This document shows, piece by piece, positions 1-9,167 of a stretch of DNA of 64,000 nt; position 1 is the first letter of the stretch, and every line of letters begins with the position of its first letter. A program made the position numbers and the translations under genes. The notes beneath the pieces are model-generated. The model did not search any database and was not told where the DNA came from. It worked only from the letters and a program-made list of their open reading frames with translations. The DNA is from Mycobacterium sp. Z3061 (GTDB taxonomy: Bacteria; Actinomycetota; Actinomycetes; Mycobacteriales; Mycobacteriaceae), in the NCBI RefSeq assembly GCF_031583025.1, contig NZ_CP134062.1, forward strand, positions 1,054,001-1,118,000, written 5' to 3'.

Positions 1-7
1 CCATAAT

Positions 8-40
8 CGACCCTCATCGGGTACGCTCCTGGGAGGGTCG
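8..40 (+). terminator. Hairpin, possible terminator of an upstream gene
   Basis: An 8-bp perfect inverted repeat (CGACCCTC at 8-15, GAGGGTCG at 33-40) with a 17-base loop lies just inside the window edge. No T-tract follows it. By synteny the gene to the left should be galE2, and this could be its terminator. The rest of 1-120 shows no gene I can support. Confidence 0.35.
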
Positions 41-120
41 TGCCATAGCGGTGGCGCAGCGCTGGGGTAGCCGAAATCCCATTCCGTGGGCGGGGTCGTA
101 GATAGATTTGGGTAAATAAC

Positions 121-1188
121 GTGGCGGGTGAAACCAGAGCGAATGTTATTCCACTGCACAGTAATCGAGGTCGCGTAGCGGCGCGCCGCCGTGCCGATCA
201 ACGCGCCGACGCCACGCGTCAGCACCCCTCGCTGCTTTCCGATCCGAGCGGTCGCGCATCGGCCGAAGAGATCGCTGCCGTCGTCCGGGAGATCGATGAA
301 CACCGGCGTGTGGCCGGAGGCTCAGCCACCGGCGAGGCGCCCCTCAACGACCTCGCGCAGCGCGTCGCCGCCGTGGCCGGGTTCTTCCGTCAACGTCTGA
401 CCGGTGATTACAGCGTCGATGAATTCGGATTCGACCCGCACTTCAACGACGCGATCGTCCGGCCTTTGCTGAGATTCTTCTTCAACTCCTGGTTCCGGGT
501 CGAAGTCAGCGGCATCGAGAACATCCCCAGCGAGGGCGCCGCGTTGGTGGTCGCCAATCATGCCGGAGTGCTGCCCTTCGACGGCCTGATGCTCTCGGTC
601 GCCGTGCATGACGAGCACCCGGCGGAGCGCGACCTGCGACTGCTGGCCGCCGACATGGTGTTCGACCTGCCGGTGATCTCGTCGACCGCGCGCAAAGCCG
701 GCCACACCATGGCCTGCACCACCGACGCACACCGGTTGCTGGCTTCTGGCGAACTCACGGCGGTGTTCCCGGAGGGCTACAAGGGCCTGGGGAAGCGCTT
801 CGAGGATCGCTACCGGTTGCAGCGGTTCGGCCGCGGTGGCTTCGTCTCGGCGGCGCTGCGCACCAAGGCTCCGATCGTGCCCTGCTCGATCATCGGCTCC
901 GAAGAGATCTACCCGATGCTGACCGACGTGAAGTTGCTGGCGCGACTGTTCGGCCTGCCGTACTTCCCGGTGACCCCGCTGTTCCCGCTGGCCGGACCCG
1001 CGGGCCTGGTGCCGCTGCCGTCCAAGTGGCGGATTGCGTTCGGCGAGCCGATTCATACGGCCGACTACGCGCCCAACGACGCCGAGGACCCGATGGTCAC
1101 CTTCGAGCTGACCGACCAGGTGCGCGAGACGATTCAGCAGACGCTGTACCGGTTGCTGGCCGGCCGGCGCAACATCTTCTTCGGCTAG
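121..1188 (+). CDS. Lysophospholipid acyltransferase family protein (Rv0502 type)
   Basis: Predicted membrane-associated glycerolipid acyltransferase of 355 residues that would transfer a fatty acyl group to a lysophospholipid or related acceptor. The acyltransferase block starts near residue 130: NHAGVLPFD (about 146-154) is the His/Asp catalytic motif with the wider spacing seen in the hemolysin-like branch, and FPEGYKG (near 220) is the acceptor-binding block. The first 70 residues are basic and probably disordered. The start is GTG. It is convergent with cmaA2 across a strong terminator, in the same order as M. tuberculosis Rv0502-Rv0503c. The substrate is not known. Confidence 0.85.
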   Translation: MAGETRANVIPLHSNRGRVAARRRADQRADATRQHPSLLSDPSGRASAEEIAAVVREIDEHRRVAGGSATGEAPLNDLAQRVAAVAGFFRQRLTGDYSVDEFGFDPHFNDAIVRPLLRFFFNSWFRVEVSGIENIPSEGAALVVANHAGVLPFDGLMLSVAVHDEHPAERDLRLLAADMVFDLPVISSTARKAGHTMACTTDAHRLLASGELTAVFPEGYKGLGKRFEDRYRLQRFGRGGFVSAALRTKAPIVPCSIIGSEEIYPMLTDVKLLARLFGLPYFPVTPLFPLAGPAGLVPLPSKWRIAFGEPIHTADYAPNDAEDPMVTFELTDQVRETIQQTLYRLLAGRRNIFFG

Positions 1189-1197
1189 GCCCAGCGA

Positions 1198-1230
1198 AAA
1201 GCCCCGATTTCTTTGGGAAATCGGGGCTTT
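1198..1230. terminator. Bidirectional intrinsic terminator
   Basis: A 14-bp perfect stem (AAAGCCCCGATTTC at 1198-1211 with its complement at 1217-1230) closes a 5-base loop. It has A-rich and T-rich ends, so it should stop transcription from both the acyltransferase on the left and cmaA2 on the right. Confidence 0.9.
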
Positions 1231-1255
1231 CGCGTCGTTTGCGTGGTGAACGGGG

Positions 1256-2167
1256 CTACTTGACCAGGGTGAACTGACAGACGTTGGTGTAGCCGTCGCG
1301 GAACAGGTCCGAGCAGCCGCGCAGGTACTTCATGAACGTCTCGTACTCCTGCTCGCCCTTGAGCTCGATCGCCTTCTCCTTGTTCGCTTCCAGGGCGTCG
1401 GCCCAGGTGTTCAAGGTGGGGACGTAGTTCTTGCCGATGAAGTGGTGGCGCTCGATCTTGAACCCGGCCTCGGTCGAGTAACGGTCGACCTGCTCGACCT
1501 GCGGCAACTTACCGCCGGGGTAGATCTCCCGCAGGATGAAGCTGATGAAGCGCAGCAGCGTCATCGTCGTCTTGAGCCCCATGGCCCTGCCCTCTTCGGC
1601 GGTGGGCACCACGATGGAGTGCAGCAGGAACCGGCCGTCGTCGGGCAGCAAGCTGTAGTACTTCTTGAAGAAGGTGGCGTACCGCTCGTAGCCGGCGTCG
1701 CCGGCCCCGTCGGCGAAGTGCTCGAACGCGCCCAGCGAGACGATGCGGTCGACGGGCTCGTCGAACAGCTCCCAGCCCTGCAGCCGGACCTCTTTGCGGC
1801 GTGGGCTGTCCATCTCGTCGAACTTCTGCTGGCAGTGGGCGAGCTGGTTCTCGCTGAGCGTCAGGCCGATGACGTTGACGTCGTAGTGCTCGACGGCGTG
1901 GCGCATGGTCGAACCCCAGCCACTGCCGATGTCGAGCAGCGTCATGCCGGGCTCGAGGTTCAGCTTGTCCAGCGCCAGCTTGCGCTTGGCGAACTGTGCC
2001 TCTTCGAGCGTCTTGGTCTGCGGCTCGTCGATGTTCGGGTTCTCATCGAAGTAGGCGCAGCTGTAGGTCATCGACGGGTCGAGCCACAGCTTGAAGAATT
2101 CGTTGGAACGGTCGTAGTGCGACTGCACCGCCTCGACCGGCGGCTGCAGCTGGGTGCCTTCTGTCAT
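1256..2167 (-). CDS. cmaA2: Cyclopropane mycolic acid synthase, CmaA2-like
   Basis: S-adenosylmethionine-dependent methyltransferase of 303 residues that adds a methylene bridge across a double bond in the meromycolate chain. The SAM site is [10 protein letters not shown] (about 77-86); most family members have Cys where the second Ser-type position here reads [12 protein letters not shown] and the C-terminal [14 protein letters not shown] block, with the Cys linked to the active site in CmaA1, are present. Full-length similarity as I recall it and the neighbours (Rv0502, Rv0504c, Rv0505c homologues) favour CmaA2 over PcaA or MmaA, but subtype should be settled by phylogeny. A leaderless promoter lies directly upstream. 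Confidence 0.88.
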   Translation of the reverse strand: MTEGTQLQPPVEAVQSHYDRSNEFFKLWLDPSMTYSCAYFDENPNIDEPQTKTLEEAQFAKRKLALDKLNLEPGMTLLDIGSGWGSTMRHAVEHYDVNVIGLTLSENQLAHCQQKFDEMDSPRRKEVRLQGWELFDEPVDRIVSLGAFEHFADGAGDAGYERYATFFKKYYSLLPDDGRFLLHSIVVPTAEEGRAMGLKTTMTLLRFISFILREIYPGGKLPQVEQVDRYSTEAGFKIERHHFIGKNYVPTLNTWADALEANKEKAIELKGEQEYETFMKYLRGCSDLFRDGYTNVCQFTLVK

Positions 2168-2174
2168 TAATCCG

Positions 2175-2204
2175 ACGCTACCGGCCGCTATCCGATGGAT
2201 GCAA
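2175..2204 (-). promoter_or_regulatory. Candidate leaderless promoter of cmaA2
   Basis: Read on the minus strand, TTGCAT (2204-2199), an 18-base spacer and TAGCGT (2180-2175) stand 7 bases before the cmaA2 ATG. No Shine-Dalgarno sequence precedes that ATG. The promoter lies inside the 3' end of the preceding gene. Confidence 0.5.
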
Positions 2205-2691
2205 TTGCAGCCACCGTGGCCTCGGTGTCGGCGTCGTGCTGCGCCGCTTCGCCCAGCATGGTGACAACGCTGGTGATCACGGGCTTTCCTTCGCCGTCAG
2301 TCACTTCGCTGCGGATTTCGGCCAGGACGGTGCCGTGCGACTGGATCACCGAGTCCAGATACGTGTCGAAGTGCAACTCGTCACCGACCACGATCGGGCG
2401 GTGGAACTTGAATTTCTGGTCGCGGTGCATGACCCGGGCGATGTTGATCGGGATGCTGAACTTCGTGAAGATCTCCAACTGGACGCGTCGTCCGGCGATG
2501 GCCAGGAACGTCAGTGGGGCGGGCAGCGTGTCGTAGCCGGCCTCGGCGGCGACGGCTTCGTCGTGGTGGATCGGGTTTTCGTCTTTGACCGAAAGCGCGA
2601 ATTCGCGGATCTTTTCGCGTCCGACCACGAAGTGGTCTTCCTGCCGGTAGTGCTTACCGATGATTCCTTCGGCTCCCTGGGGAACTGTCAT
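2188..2691 (-). CDS. FAS1-like/MaoC N-terminal hot-dog dehydratase (Rv0504c, HadA-like)
   Basis: A 167-residue single hot-dog protein of the FAS1-like dehydratase domain family, related to HadA/HadC subunits that form (3R)-hydroxyacyl dehydratases with a HadB-type partner. [18 protein letters not shown] opens the fold, and [15 protein letters not shown] and the [11 protein letters not shown] block are typical of the non-catalytic HadA-type half. The ATG at 2691 gives the family's usual length (about 166 in M. tuberculosis). It follows serB1 by 44 bases and is probably co-transcribed with it. The acyl substrate is unknown; a role in lipid metabolism is an inference. Confidence 0.8.
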   Translation of the reverse strand: MTVPQGAEGIIGKHYRQEDHFVVGREKIREFALSVKDENPIHHDEAVAAEAGYDTLPAPLTFLAIAGRRVQLEIFTKFSIPINIARVMHRDQKFKFHRPIVVGDELHFDTYLDSVIQSHGTVLAEIRSEVTDGEGKPVITSVVTMLGEAAQHDADTEATVAAIASIG

Positions 2692-2735
2692 GACGCTGCT
2701 TTCCGATCGAAGAGTTAGCTCAGCGGCGCAGCCTA

Positions 2736-3629
2736 TCAGCGGGATTGGCGCCGGGACGCCAAAGCCGCCAGCGCGCCGCCCGCCGCTCCCAGCGCCAGTG
2801 CGGACGGCACGCCGATGCGAGCGGCCTTGCGCGCGGTGCGGAAGTCGCGGATCTCCCATCCCCGCTCGCGGGCCAGGCTGCGCAGGCGGGCGTCCGGGTT
2901 GATCGCGACCGCGGTGCCCACCAGCGACAGCATGGGCACGTCGTTGAAGCTGTCGGAATAGGCGGTGCAGCGCTTGAGGTTGAGGCCCTCCCGGATCGCC
3001 AGCGAGCGCACGGCGTGGGCCTTGCCGGTGCCGTGCAGGATGTCGCCGACCAGGCGGCCGGTGAAGATCCCGTCGACGGATTCGGCCACTGTGCCCAGCG
3101 CGCCGGTCAGGCCCAGCCGACGGGCGATGGTCGCCGCCAGCTCGTAGGGCGTGGCGGTGATCAACCACACCTGCTGGCCGGCGTCGAGGTGCATCTGGGT
3201 GAGTTCGCGGGTGCCGGGCCAGATCTTGTCGGCGATGATCTCGTCATAGATTTCGTCGCCCAGCCGAACCAGTTCGTCGACGGACCGGCCCTCGATGAAG
3301 GCCAGCGCCTTGCGCCGCCCGGCTGCGACGTCGTCGCTGTTCTCCTTGCCGAGAATCTGGAACTTGGCCTGCGCGTAAACGAATCCGAGTACATCCCGGT
3401 AGGTGAAGTAGTCCCGGGCAGCCAGCCCCCGGCCGAAATGCACGGCGGAGGAGCCCTGCACCAGCGTGTTGTCCACGTCGAAGAACGCGGCAGCGGTCAG
3501 GTCGACGGGCGGCTGCGGGCGCTCGCTTTCGGGCGTCGCGCGCAGATCGTCCAGCGCCCGTTCGGCACTGGCGTCGGCGGCCAGCGCCTCTAGGTCGACG
3601 CGACCGCTCACGGGTTCAGAGGAAGCCAT
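2736..3629 (-). CDS. serB1: HAD-IB family phosphatase (SerB1-like)
   Basis: A 297-residue HAD-superfamily hydrolase with motif [11 protein letters not shown] (nucleophile Asp near residue 50), motif [10 protein letters not shown], the Lys of GTGKAHA and motif [14 protein letters not shown] hydrophobic Ala/Gly-rich C-terminus may anchor it in the membrane. It is annotated as a phosphoserine phosphatase in M. tuberculosis, but the substrate of this branch is unproven and phospholipid-type phosphates are possible. The ATG at 3629 is preferred because GGGAGG stands 6 bases before it; a longer reading from 3653 lacks such a site. Confidence 0.8.
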   Translation of the reverse strand: MASSEPVSGRVDLEALAADASAERALDDLRATPESERPQPPVDLTAAAFFDVDNTLVQGSSAVHFGRGLAARDYFTYRDVLGFVYAQAKFQILGKENSDDVAAGRRKALAFIEGRSVDELVRLGDEIYDEIIADKIWPGTRELTQMHLDAGQQVWLITATPYELAATIARRLGLTGALGTVAESVDGIFTGRLVGDILHGTGKAHAVRSLAIREGLNLKRCTAYSDSFNDVPMLSLVGTAVAINPDARLRSLARERGWEIRDFRTARKAARIGVPSALALGAAGGALAALASRRQSR

Positions 3630-3713
3630 GCCAAACCTCCCAAGTCGGTGCAAGCTGCCGAGCCGATACCAACCCTATCCGCCCGAGGCGGCGCGAATGC
3701 GACACTGGTGGCC

Positions 3714-3992
3714 ATGGTCACGTCCGCCCGCCGACCGCAGGTGCAGCTGCTGACGCGCGCCGGTTGCGCGATCTGTGACCGGATACACGCGCAACTGGCC
3801 GAATTGGCCGAAGAGCTCGACTTCGACCTCGTCAGCACTGACGTCGACGCCGCCGCGCAGTCCGGAAAACCTGAGCTGCGGGCCGAATTCGGCGATCGGC
3901 TGCCGGTGGTGCTGCTCGACGGCCGGGAGCACAGCTACTGGGAGGTCGACGAGCCGCGGTTGCGGGCCGACCTCGCCGTCCGGCGGCCGTGA
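3714..3992 (+). CDS. Glutaredoxin/thioredoxin-fold protein (Rv0508 type)
   Basis: A small (92-residue) thioredoxin-fold protein, DUF836-like, with the redox pair in GCAICDR and the cis-Pro segment RLPVVLLDG. It is a likely thiol-disulfide oxidoreductase. The ATG at 3714 has GACACT 7 bases upstream, suggesting a leaderless transcript. It is divergent from serB1 and 94 bases ahead of hemA. As I recall, the M. tuberculosis homologue continues to a tail FGSPPDKRLP; here this frame stops at 3992 and a near-identical tail is encoded in the +1 frame at 4003-4035. Confidence 0.72.
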   Translation: MVTSARRPQVQLLTRAGCAICDRIHAQLAELAEELDFDLVSTDVDAAAQSGKPELRAEFGDRLPVVLLDGREHSYWEVDEPRLRADLAVRRP

Positions 3993-4005
3993 GCGCTGGA
4001 TATTT

Positions 4006-4039
4006 GGTAGCCCACCTGACAACCGTCTACCGTAGGTAG
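4006..4039 (+). promoter_or_regulatory. hemA leader with alternative hairpins
   Basis: GGTAG (4006-4010), CTACC (4027-4031) and GGTAG (4035-4039) are mutually exclusive pairing partners: CTACC can pair with either copy. This lies 48 bases before the hemA start. It could be an operator or an alternating RNA structure; no antiterminator function is shown. Confidence 0.35.
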
Positions 4040-4086
4040 TAGTTCACTTTCCGACGCTGCAAGGGAGCGGGCCAGGTGATGCTGCC

Positions 4087-5457
4087 GTGAGCATCCTGCT
4101 CTTCGGGGTTTCGCACCGCAGTGCGCCGGTCTCCGTGCTGGAACAACTCAGTATCGACGAGTCCGATCAGATCAAGATCGTCGACTCCGTGCTGCAGTCG
4201 CCGCTGGTCAGCGAAGCCATGGTGCTGTCGACGTGCAACCGTGTCGAGGTCTACGCCGTCGTCGAGGCGTTCCACGGCGGCCTGTCGGTGATAGGGCAGG
4301 TGCTCGCCGAATATTCGGGTCTGCCGATGGGCGATCTGACCAAGCACGCCTACGTCCGCTACAGCGAGGCCGCCGTCGAGCACCTGTTCGCCGTGGCCAG
4401 CGGCCTGGATTCGGCGGTGGTCGGCGAACAGCAGGTGCTCGGGCAGGTCCGCCGTGCCTACGCCTCTGCCGAGGCCAACAGCGCGGTCGGCCGGGTGTTG
4501 CACGAGCTCGCGCAGCGCGCGCTCTCGGTGGGCAAGCGGGTGCACTCCGAAACCGCGATCGACGCCGCCGGCGCCTCGGTGGTCTCGGTGGCGCTCGACA
4601 TCGCCCAGCGCAAGCTGGGCTCGCTGGACGGCAAGACCGCCGTGGTGGTCGGCGCCGGGGCGATGGGCGCGCTTGCGGCGGCACACCTGACCCGGGCGGG
4701 TATCGGCCGTGTGCAGGTGTTGAACCGGTCGCTGGCCCGGGCCGCCCGGTTGGCGGACCGGATCGAGGCGTCGGGCATCCCGGCCCAGGCGCTGACCCTG
4801 GACCGGTTGGCTGACGCGCTGGCCGACGCCGACGTGGTGGTCAGCAGCACCGGCGCGGTCAGCCCGGTCGTGTCGCTGGCCGACGTCCATCACGCCCTGG
4901 TCAGCGCCCCGCGGGACGAGGCCGCGAAACCCCTGATCATCTGCGACCTCGGCATGCCGCGCGACGTCGACCCGGCGGTGGCCGGGCTGCCCGGTGTGCT
5001 GGTGGTCGACGTGGACAGGGTGCAGCACGAACCATCGGCGCACGCGGCGGCTGCCGACGTCGATGCGGCCCGTCACATCGTCGCCGCCGAAGTCGCCGCC
5101 TACCTGACCGGACAGCGGATGGCCGAGGTCACCCCGACCGTCACCGCGCTGCGTCAGCGCGCCGCCGACGTCGTCGAGGCGGAGCTGTTGCGCCTGGACA
5201 ACCGGCTGCCCGGCCTGGACTCCGCCGAGCGCGAAGAGGTGGCCCGCACGGTGCGACGAGTGGTCGACAAGCTGCTGCACGCCCCCACGGTGCGGATCAA
5301 GCAGCTGGCCAGTGCGCCGGGCGGCGACAGCTACGCCGAGGCGCTGCGCGAGCTTTTCGAGCTGGAACAGACCGCGATAAATTCCGTAGCCGCCGTGGCG
5401 GCTCCTGGCGAATTACAAGCCCTGGCAACGGAATTCGACAATCCTTCGGCCGAGTGA
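4087..5457 (+). CDS. hemA: Glutamyl-tRNA reductase
   Basis: First enzyme of the C5 route to haem: NADPH-dependent reduction of glutamyl-tRNA to glutamate-1-semialdehyde. It has 456 residues. GVSHRSAPV is at the N-terminus, the catalytic Cys is in [13 protein letters not shown] (near residue 50), the NADPH fold begins at [13 protein letters not shown], and the C-terminal dimerisation domain is intact. The start is GTG, with AGGTGA 9 bases upstream. It is the first gene of the hemA-hemC-hemD-hemB run, and hemC follows within 13 bases. It shares its product with HemL, encoded at 23.8 kb. Confidence 0.97.
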   Translation: MSILLFGVSHRSAPVSVLEQLSIDESDQIKIVDSVLQSPLVSEAMVLSTCNRVEVYAVVEAFHGGLSVIGQVLAEYSGLPMGDLTKHAYVRYSEAAVEHLFAVASGLDSAVVGEQQVLGQVRRAYASAEANSAVGRVLHELAQRALSVGKRVHSETAIDAAGASVVSVALDIAQRKLGSLDGKTAVVVGAGAMGALAAAHLTRAGIGRVQVLNRSLARAARLADRIEASGIPAQALTLDRLADALADADVVVSSTGAVSPVVSLADVHHALVSAPRDEAAKPLIICDLGMPRDVDPAVAGLPGVLVVDVDRVQHEPSAHAAAADVDAARHIVAAEVAAYLTGQRMAEVTPTVTALRQRAADVVEAELLRLDNRLPGLDSAEREEVARTVRRVVDKLLHAPTVRIKQLASAPGGDSYAEALRELFELEQTAINSVAAVAAPGELQALATEFDNPSAE

Positions 5458-5470
5458 CCGATTGGCACAC

Positions 5471-6418
5471 GTGATCCGGATAGGCACTCGGGGCAGTCTG
5501 CTGGCCACCACTCAGGCCGCGACCGTCAGGGACGCGCTGATCGCCAACGGCCATCCCGCCGAGTTGGTGACGATCAGCACGGTGGGCGACCGGTCCTCGG
5601 CCCCGATCGAAGAACTCGGGGTGGGCGTCTTCACCACCGCGATCCGGGAGGCGATGGCCCAGGGCCGCGTCGACGCGGCTGTGCACTCGCACAAGGATTT
5701 GCCGACCGCGGTCGACCCCCGGTTCACCATTGCGGCCATACCGCGACGCAACGACCCCCGCGACGCGCTGGTCGCCCGCGACGGGTTGGTGCTCGGGGAG
5801 TTGCCGGCCGGTTCGCTGGTGGGAACCTCCTCGCCGCGGCGGGCCGCTCAGCTTAGAGCATTGGGTCTCGGTTTGGAAATCCGCCCCCTACGAGGCAACC
5901 TAGATACCAGGTTGAACAGGGTGAGCAGTGGTGATCTTGACGCCGTGGTGGTGGCCCGGGCCGGGTTGGCCCGACTGGGTCGGCTCGACGACGTCACCGA
6001 GACGCTAGAGCCGGTGCAGATGTTGCCAGCACCTGCTCAGGGCGCTCTCGCCGTCGAATGCCGGGCCGACGACAGTCGTCTGGCGGCGGTGTTGGCGGAA
6101 CTGGACGACGCCGACACACGTGCGGCGGTCACCGCGGAGCGTGCTCTGCTCGCCGAACTGGAGGCCGGCTGTTCGGCACCGGTGGGCGCGATCGCGGAAG
6201 TGGTCGAGTCCATCGATGAGGAGGGGCGGGTCTTCGAAGAGCTGTCGTTGCGCGGCTGCGTGGCGGCACTCGACGGATCCGACGTGATCCGCGCGTCCGG
6301 GATCGGCACCTCCGATCGGGCACGGGAGTTGGGCCTCTCGGTTGCCGCGGAGTTGTTCGAACTGGGCGCCGCAGAGTTGATATGGGGAGCGCGGGAAGAC
6401 CCCGTTCGAGGAAGTTGA
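5471..6418 (+). CDS. hemC: Porphobilinogen deaminase (hydroxymethylbilane synthase)
   Basis: Polymerises four porphobilinogens to hydroxymethylbilane. It has 315 residues from GTG 5471, which reproduces the [11 protein letters not shown] start of the family; a TTG 9 bases earlier is possible. [11 protein letters not shown] and LRGNLDTRL bind substrate, and the Cys of [12 protein letters not shown] carries the dipyrromethane cofactor. It lies 13 bases after hemA and 22 before hemD, so one transcript is likely. Confidence 0.96.
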   Translation: MIRIGTRGSLLATTQAATVRDALIANGHPAELVTISTVGDRSSAPIEELGVGVFTTAIREAMAQGRVDAAVHSHKDLPTAVDPRFTIAAIPRRNDPRDALVARDGLVLGELPAGSLVGTSSPRRAAQLRALGLGLEIRPLRGNLDTRLNRVSSGDLDAVVVARAGLARLGRLDDVTETLEPVQMLPAPAQGALAVECRADDSRLAAVLAELDDADTRAAVTAERALLAELEAGCSAPVGAIAEVVESIDEEGRVFEELSLRGCVAALDGSDVIRASGIGTSDRARELGLSVAAELFELGAAELIWGAREDPVRGS

Positions 6419-6440
6419 AAGAGACTTGGGAGCGACAACG

Positions 6441-8105
6441 ATGACGCGAGGGCGTAAGCCGACACCGGGCCGGATCACGTTTGTGGGCTCCGGTCCAGGC
6501 GACCCCGGTCTACTGACCACCCGGGCTGCCACGGTGCTGGCGAATGCGGCGTTGGTGTTCACCGACCCCGACGTGCCCGAGGCGGTGCTGGCGCTGATCG
6601 GAAAGGATCTGCCGCCGGTCTCCGGTCCGGCGCCCGCTGAGTCCGCGCCGGCCAGCTCCGATACCGCTGCCGGCTCGTCGAGCCCGGAGACCGCTGCCGC
6701 GGTGATTTCGGAAGGCCCCGACGTCCGTCCCGCACTCGGCGATCCCGCCGAGGTCGCCAAAACGCTGACGGCAGAGGCCCGCTCGGGCGTCGACGTCGTG
6801 CGTCTGGTGGCCGGCGACCCGCTGTCGGTGGACGCGGTGATCACCGAGGTGAACGCCGTCGCCCGGGCGCACCTGCATGTCGAGATCGTGCCGGGCCTGG
6901 CCGCCAGTAGCGCGGTCCCGACCTACGCCGGGTTGCCGCTGGGTTCCTCGCACACCGTCGCCGACGTGCGCGGTGACGTCGACTGGGAGGCGCTCGCCGC
7001 CGCGCCGGGGCCGCTGATCCTGCAGGCCACGGCGTCACACCTGGCCGATGCCGCGCGCACCCTGATCGACCACGAGCTGTCCGACAGCACGCCCTGCGTG
7101 GTGACCGCTCAGGGCACCACCTGCCAGCAGCGTTCGGTGGAGACCACGCTGCAGGGCCTGACCGACCCCGCCGTCCTGGGCGGCGGAACCGACCCGGCCG
7201 GTCCGTTGACCGGTCCGCTGGTTGTCACCATCGGCAAGACGGTCGCCAGCCGGGCGAAGCTGAACTGGTGGGAGAGCCGGGCGCTGTACGGTTGGACCGT
7301 CCTGGTGCCGCGCACCAAAGACCAGGCCGGTGAGATGAGCGAGCGGCTGACGTCGTACGGCGCGCTGCCGATCGAGGTGCCGACCATCGCCGTCGAGCCG
7401 CCGCGCAGCCCCGCGCAGATGGAACGCGCGGTCAAGGGGTTGGTGGACGGCCGGTTCCAGTGGGTGGTGTTCACCTCCACGAACGCGGTGCGCGCGGTGT
7501 GGGAGAAGTTCGGCGAATTCGGTCTGGACGCCCGTGCGTTCTCCGGGGTGAAGATCGCCTGCGTCGGCGAGGCAACGGCAGACCGCGTCCGGGCCTTCGG
7601 GATCAGCCCCGAGCTGGTGCCGTCCGGCGAGCAGTCGTCGATGGGCCTGCTGGACGAATTCCCGCCCTACGACAGCATTTTCGACCCGGTGAACCGGGTA
7701 CTGCTGCCGCGCGCGGACATCGCCACCGAGACGCTGGCCGAGGGCCTGCGTGAGCGTGGCTGGGAGATCGAAGACGTCACCGCTTACCGGACCGTGCGGG
7801 CCGCTCCGCCGCCGGCGTCCACCCGGGAGATGATCAAGACGGGTGGCTTCGACGCGGTGTGCTTCACCTCCAGCTCCACTGTGCGCAACCTGGTCGGCAT
7901 CGCCGGCAAGCCGCACGCCCGGACCATCATCGCCTGCATCGGGCCCAAGACCGCGGAGACCGCAGCGGAATTCGGCTTGCGGGTGGATGTCCAGCCGGAG
8001 ACCGCCGCGGTGGGTCCGCTGGTCGACGCGCTGGCCGAACACGCCGCCCGGTTGCGCGCCGAAGGCGCGTTGCCGCCGCCGCGCAAGAAGAGCCGCCGGC
8101 GATGA
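6441..8105 (+). CDS. hemD: Uroporphyrinogen-III synthase fused to a tetrapyrrole-methylase-like domain
   Basis: A 554-residue fusion typical of actinobacteria. Residues about 10-270 form a tetrapyrrole (SUMT/CysG-type) methylase fold opening with FVGSGPGDPGLLT, interrupted by a low-complexity Ala/Ser/Pro linker. Residues about 285-540 form the uroporphyrinogen-III synthase domain (VLVPRTKDQAGEMS, FTSTNAVRAVWE, FTSSSTVRNLVG), which closes the tetrapyrrole ring. Whether the first half is an active methylase is unclear. ATG 6441 is chosen with GGGAGC upstream; an in-frame TTG lies at 6426. The basic tail RKKSRRR is intact. Confidence 0.94.
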   Translation: MTRGRKPTPGRITFVGSGPGDPGLLTTRAATVLANAALVFTDPDVPEAVLALIGKDLPPVSGPAPAESAPASSDTAAGSSSPETAAAVISEGPDVRPALGDPAEVAKTLTAEARSGVDVVRLVAGDPLSVDAVITEVNAVARAHLHVEIVPGLAASSAVPTYAGLPLGSSHTVADVRGDVDWEALAAAPGPLILQATASHLADAARTLIDHELSDSTPCVVTAQGTTCQQRSVETTLQGLTDPAVLGGGTDPAGPLTGPLVVTIGKTVASRAKLNWWESRALYGWTVLVPRTKDQAGEMSERLTSYGALPIEVPTIAVEPPRSPAQMERAVKGLVDGRFQWVVFTSTNAVRAVWEKFGEFGLDARAFSGVKIACVGEATADRVRAFGISPELVPSGEQSSMGLLDEFPPYDSIFDPVNRVLLPRADIATETLAEGLRERGWEIEDVTAYRTVRAAPPPASTREMIKTGGFDAVCFTSSSTVRNLVGIAGKPHARTIIACIGPKTAETAAEFGLRVDVQPETAAVGPLVDALAEHAARLRAEGALPPPRKKSRRR

Positions 8106-8117
8106 CTCACCGCGCAT

Positions 8118-8174
8118 TGACTCCGCGTCAGTGGCGCGAACGTGCGAGTAACCTCCGCCCTCGACGCAGAGTCA
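8118..8174 (+). repeat. Imperfect inverted repeat in the hemB leader
   Basis: TGACTCCGCGTC (8118-8129) faces GACGCAGAGTCA (8163-8174), 11 of 12 bases complementary, around a 33-base loop. The element fills the hemD-hemB gap and ends 10 bases before the hemB ATG. The right arm (GACGCAGAGTC) recurs at 55783-55793 upstream of menD, so it may be part of a dispersed repeat. Confidence 0.4.
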
Positions 8175-8184
8175 CCGGACAGGA

Positions 8185-9156
8185 ATGAGGCAGCGGCCAC
8201 GCCGGCTCCGCTCCACCCCGGCCCTGCGCCGGCTGGTGGCCCAAACATCCTTGGAACCAAGGCATTTGGTGCTGCCGATGTTCGTTGCTGACGGTATCGA
8301 CGAACCCAGGGCCATCGGCTCAATGCCGGGCGTGGTGCAACACACCCGCGATTCGTTGCGCAGCGCGGCCGCCGACGCGGTCACCGCCGGTGTCGGTGGA
8401 CTGATGATCTTCGGTGTACCGCGGGAGCAGGACAAGGATCCGGCCGGCTCGGCCGGCACTGATCCCGACGGCATCCTCAACGTGGCTTTGCGCGATCTCT
8501 CAAAGGATCTCGGCGACGCCACGGTGCTCATGGCCGACACCTGCCTGGACGAGTTCACCGACCACGGGCACTGCGGAGTGGTCGACGAGCGGGGCCGGGT
8601 CGACAATGACGCCACCCTGGCTCGCTACGTGGATCTTGCTGTCGCGCAAGCGGAGTCGGGCGCGCACGTGGTGGGTCCCAGCGGCATGATGGATGGCCAG
8701 GTGGGTGCGATCCGCGACGGTTTGGACGCGGCGGGTCATTCCGACGTCGCCATTCTCGCCTATGCCGCCAAGTTCGCTTCGGCGTTCTACGGTCCGTTCC
8801 GCGAAGCGGTGGCCTCCAGCCTGGCCGGTGACCGGCGCACCTATCAGCAGGAGCCGGGCAACGCCCGCGAGGCGTTACGCGAGGTTCGGCTGGATCTCGA
8901 CGAAGGCGCCGACATCGTGATGGTCAAGCCCGCACTGGGGTATCTGGACATACTGGCGGCCGCAGCCGACATCTCCTCGGTTCCGGTGGCGGCCTATCAA
9001 GTTTCGGGCGAGTACGCGATGATTTGTGCGGCGGCGGCCAACAATTGGCTCGACGAACGTGCCGCGGCATTGGAGTCGTTGACCAGTATCCGGCGTGCGG
9101 GGGCGGATTTCGTGCTGACTTACTGGGCCGCCGACGCGGCGGGGTGGCTTGCGTGA
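8185..9156 (+). CDS. hemB: Delta-aminolevulinic acid dehydratase (porphobilinogen synthase)
   Basis: Condenses two 5-aminolevulinates to porphobilinogen. It has 323 residues. The two Schiff-base lysines are in ILAYAAKFASAFYG and DIVMVKPALGYLD. The metal region reads CLDEFTDHGHCG, where zinc enzymes have a second Cys two residues after the first; the Asp here marks the magnesium-dependent type. It is the last haem gene of the operon, 79 bases after hemD, and overlaps a possible GTG start of the next gene. Confidence 0.96.
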   Translation: MRQRPRRLRSTPALRRLVAQTSLEPRHLVLPMFVADGIDEPRAIGSMPGVVQHTRDSLRSAAADAVTAGVGGLMIFGVPREQDKDPAGSAGTDPDGILNVALRDLSKDLGDATVLMADTCLDEFTDHGHCGVVDERGRVDNDATLARYVDLAVAQAESGAHVVGPSGMMDGQVGAIRDGLDAAGHSDVAILAYAAKFASAFYGPFREAVASSLAGDRRTYQQEPGNAREALREVRLDLDEGADIVMVKPALGYLDILAAAADISSVPVAAYQVSGEYAMICAAAANNWLDERAAALESLTSIRRAGADFVLTYWAADAAGWLA

Positions 9157-9167
9157 CGGAGGCGCAC

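Noticed and set aside
1-96. Possible C-terminus of galE2 entering the window
   Set aside because: Two frames are open to TAG near 70 and 96, but neither gives a recognisable protein end.
4027-5280. 417-residue open frame opposite hemA
   Set aside because: Low-complexity His/Arg/Gly product that mirrors the third-codon GC bias of hemA; a shadow frame.
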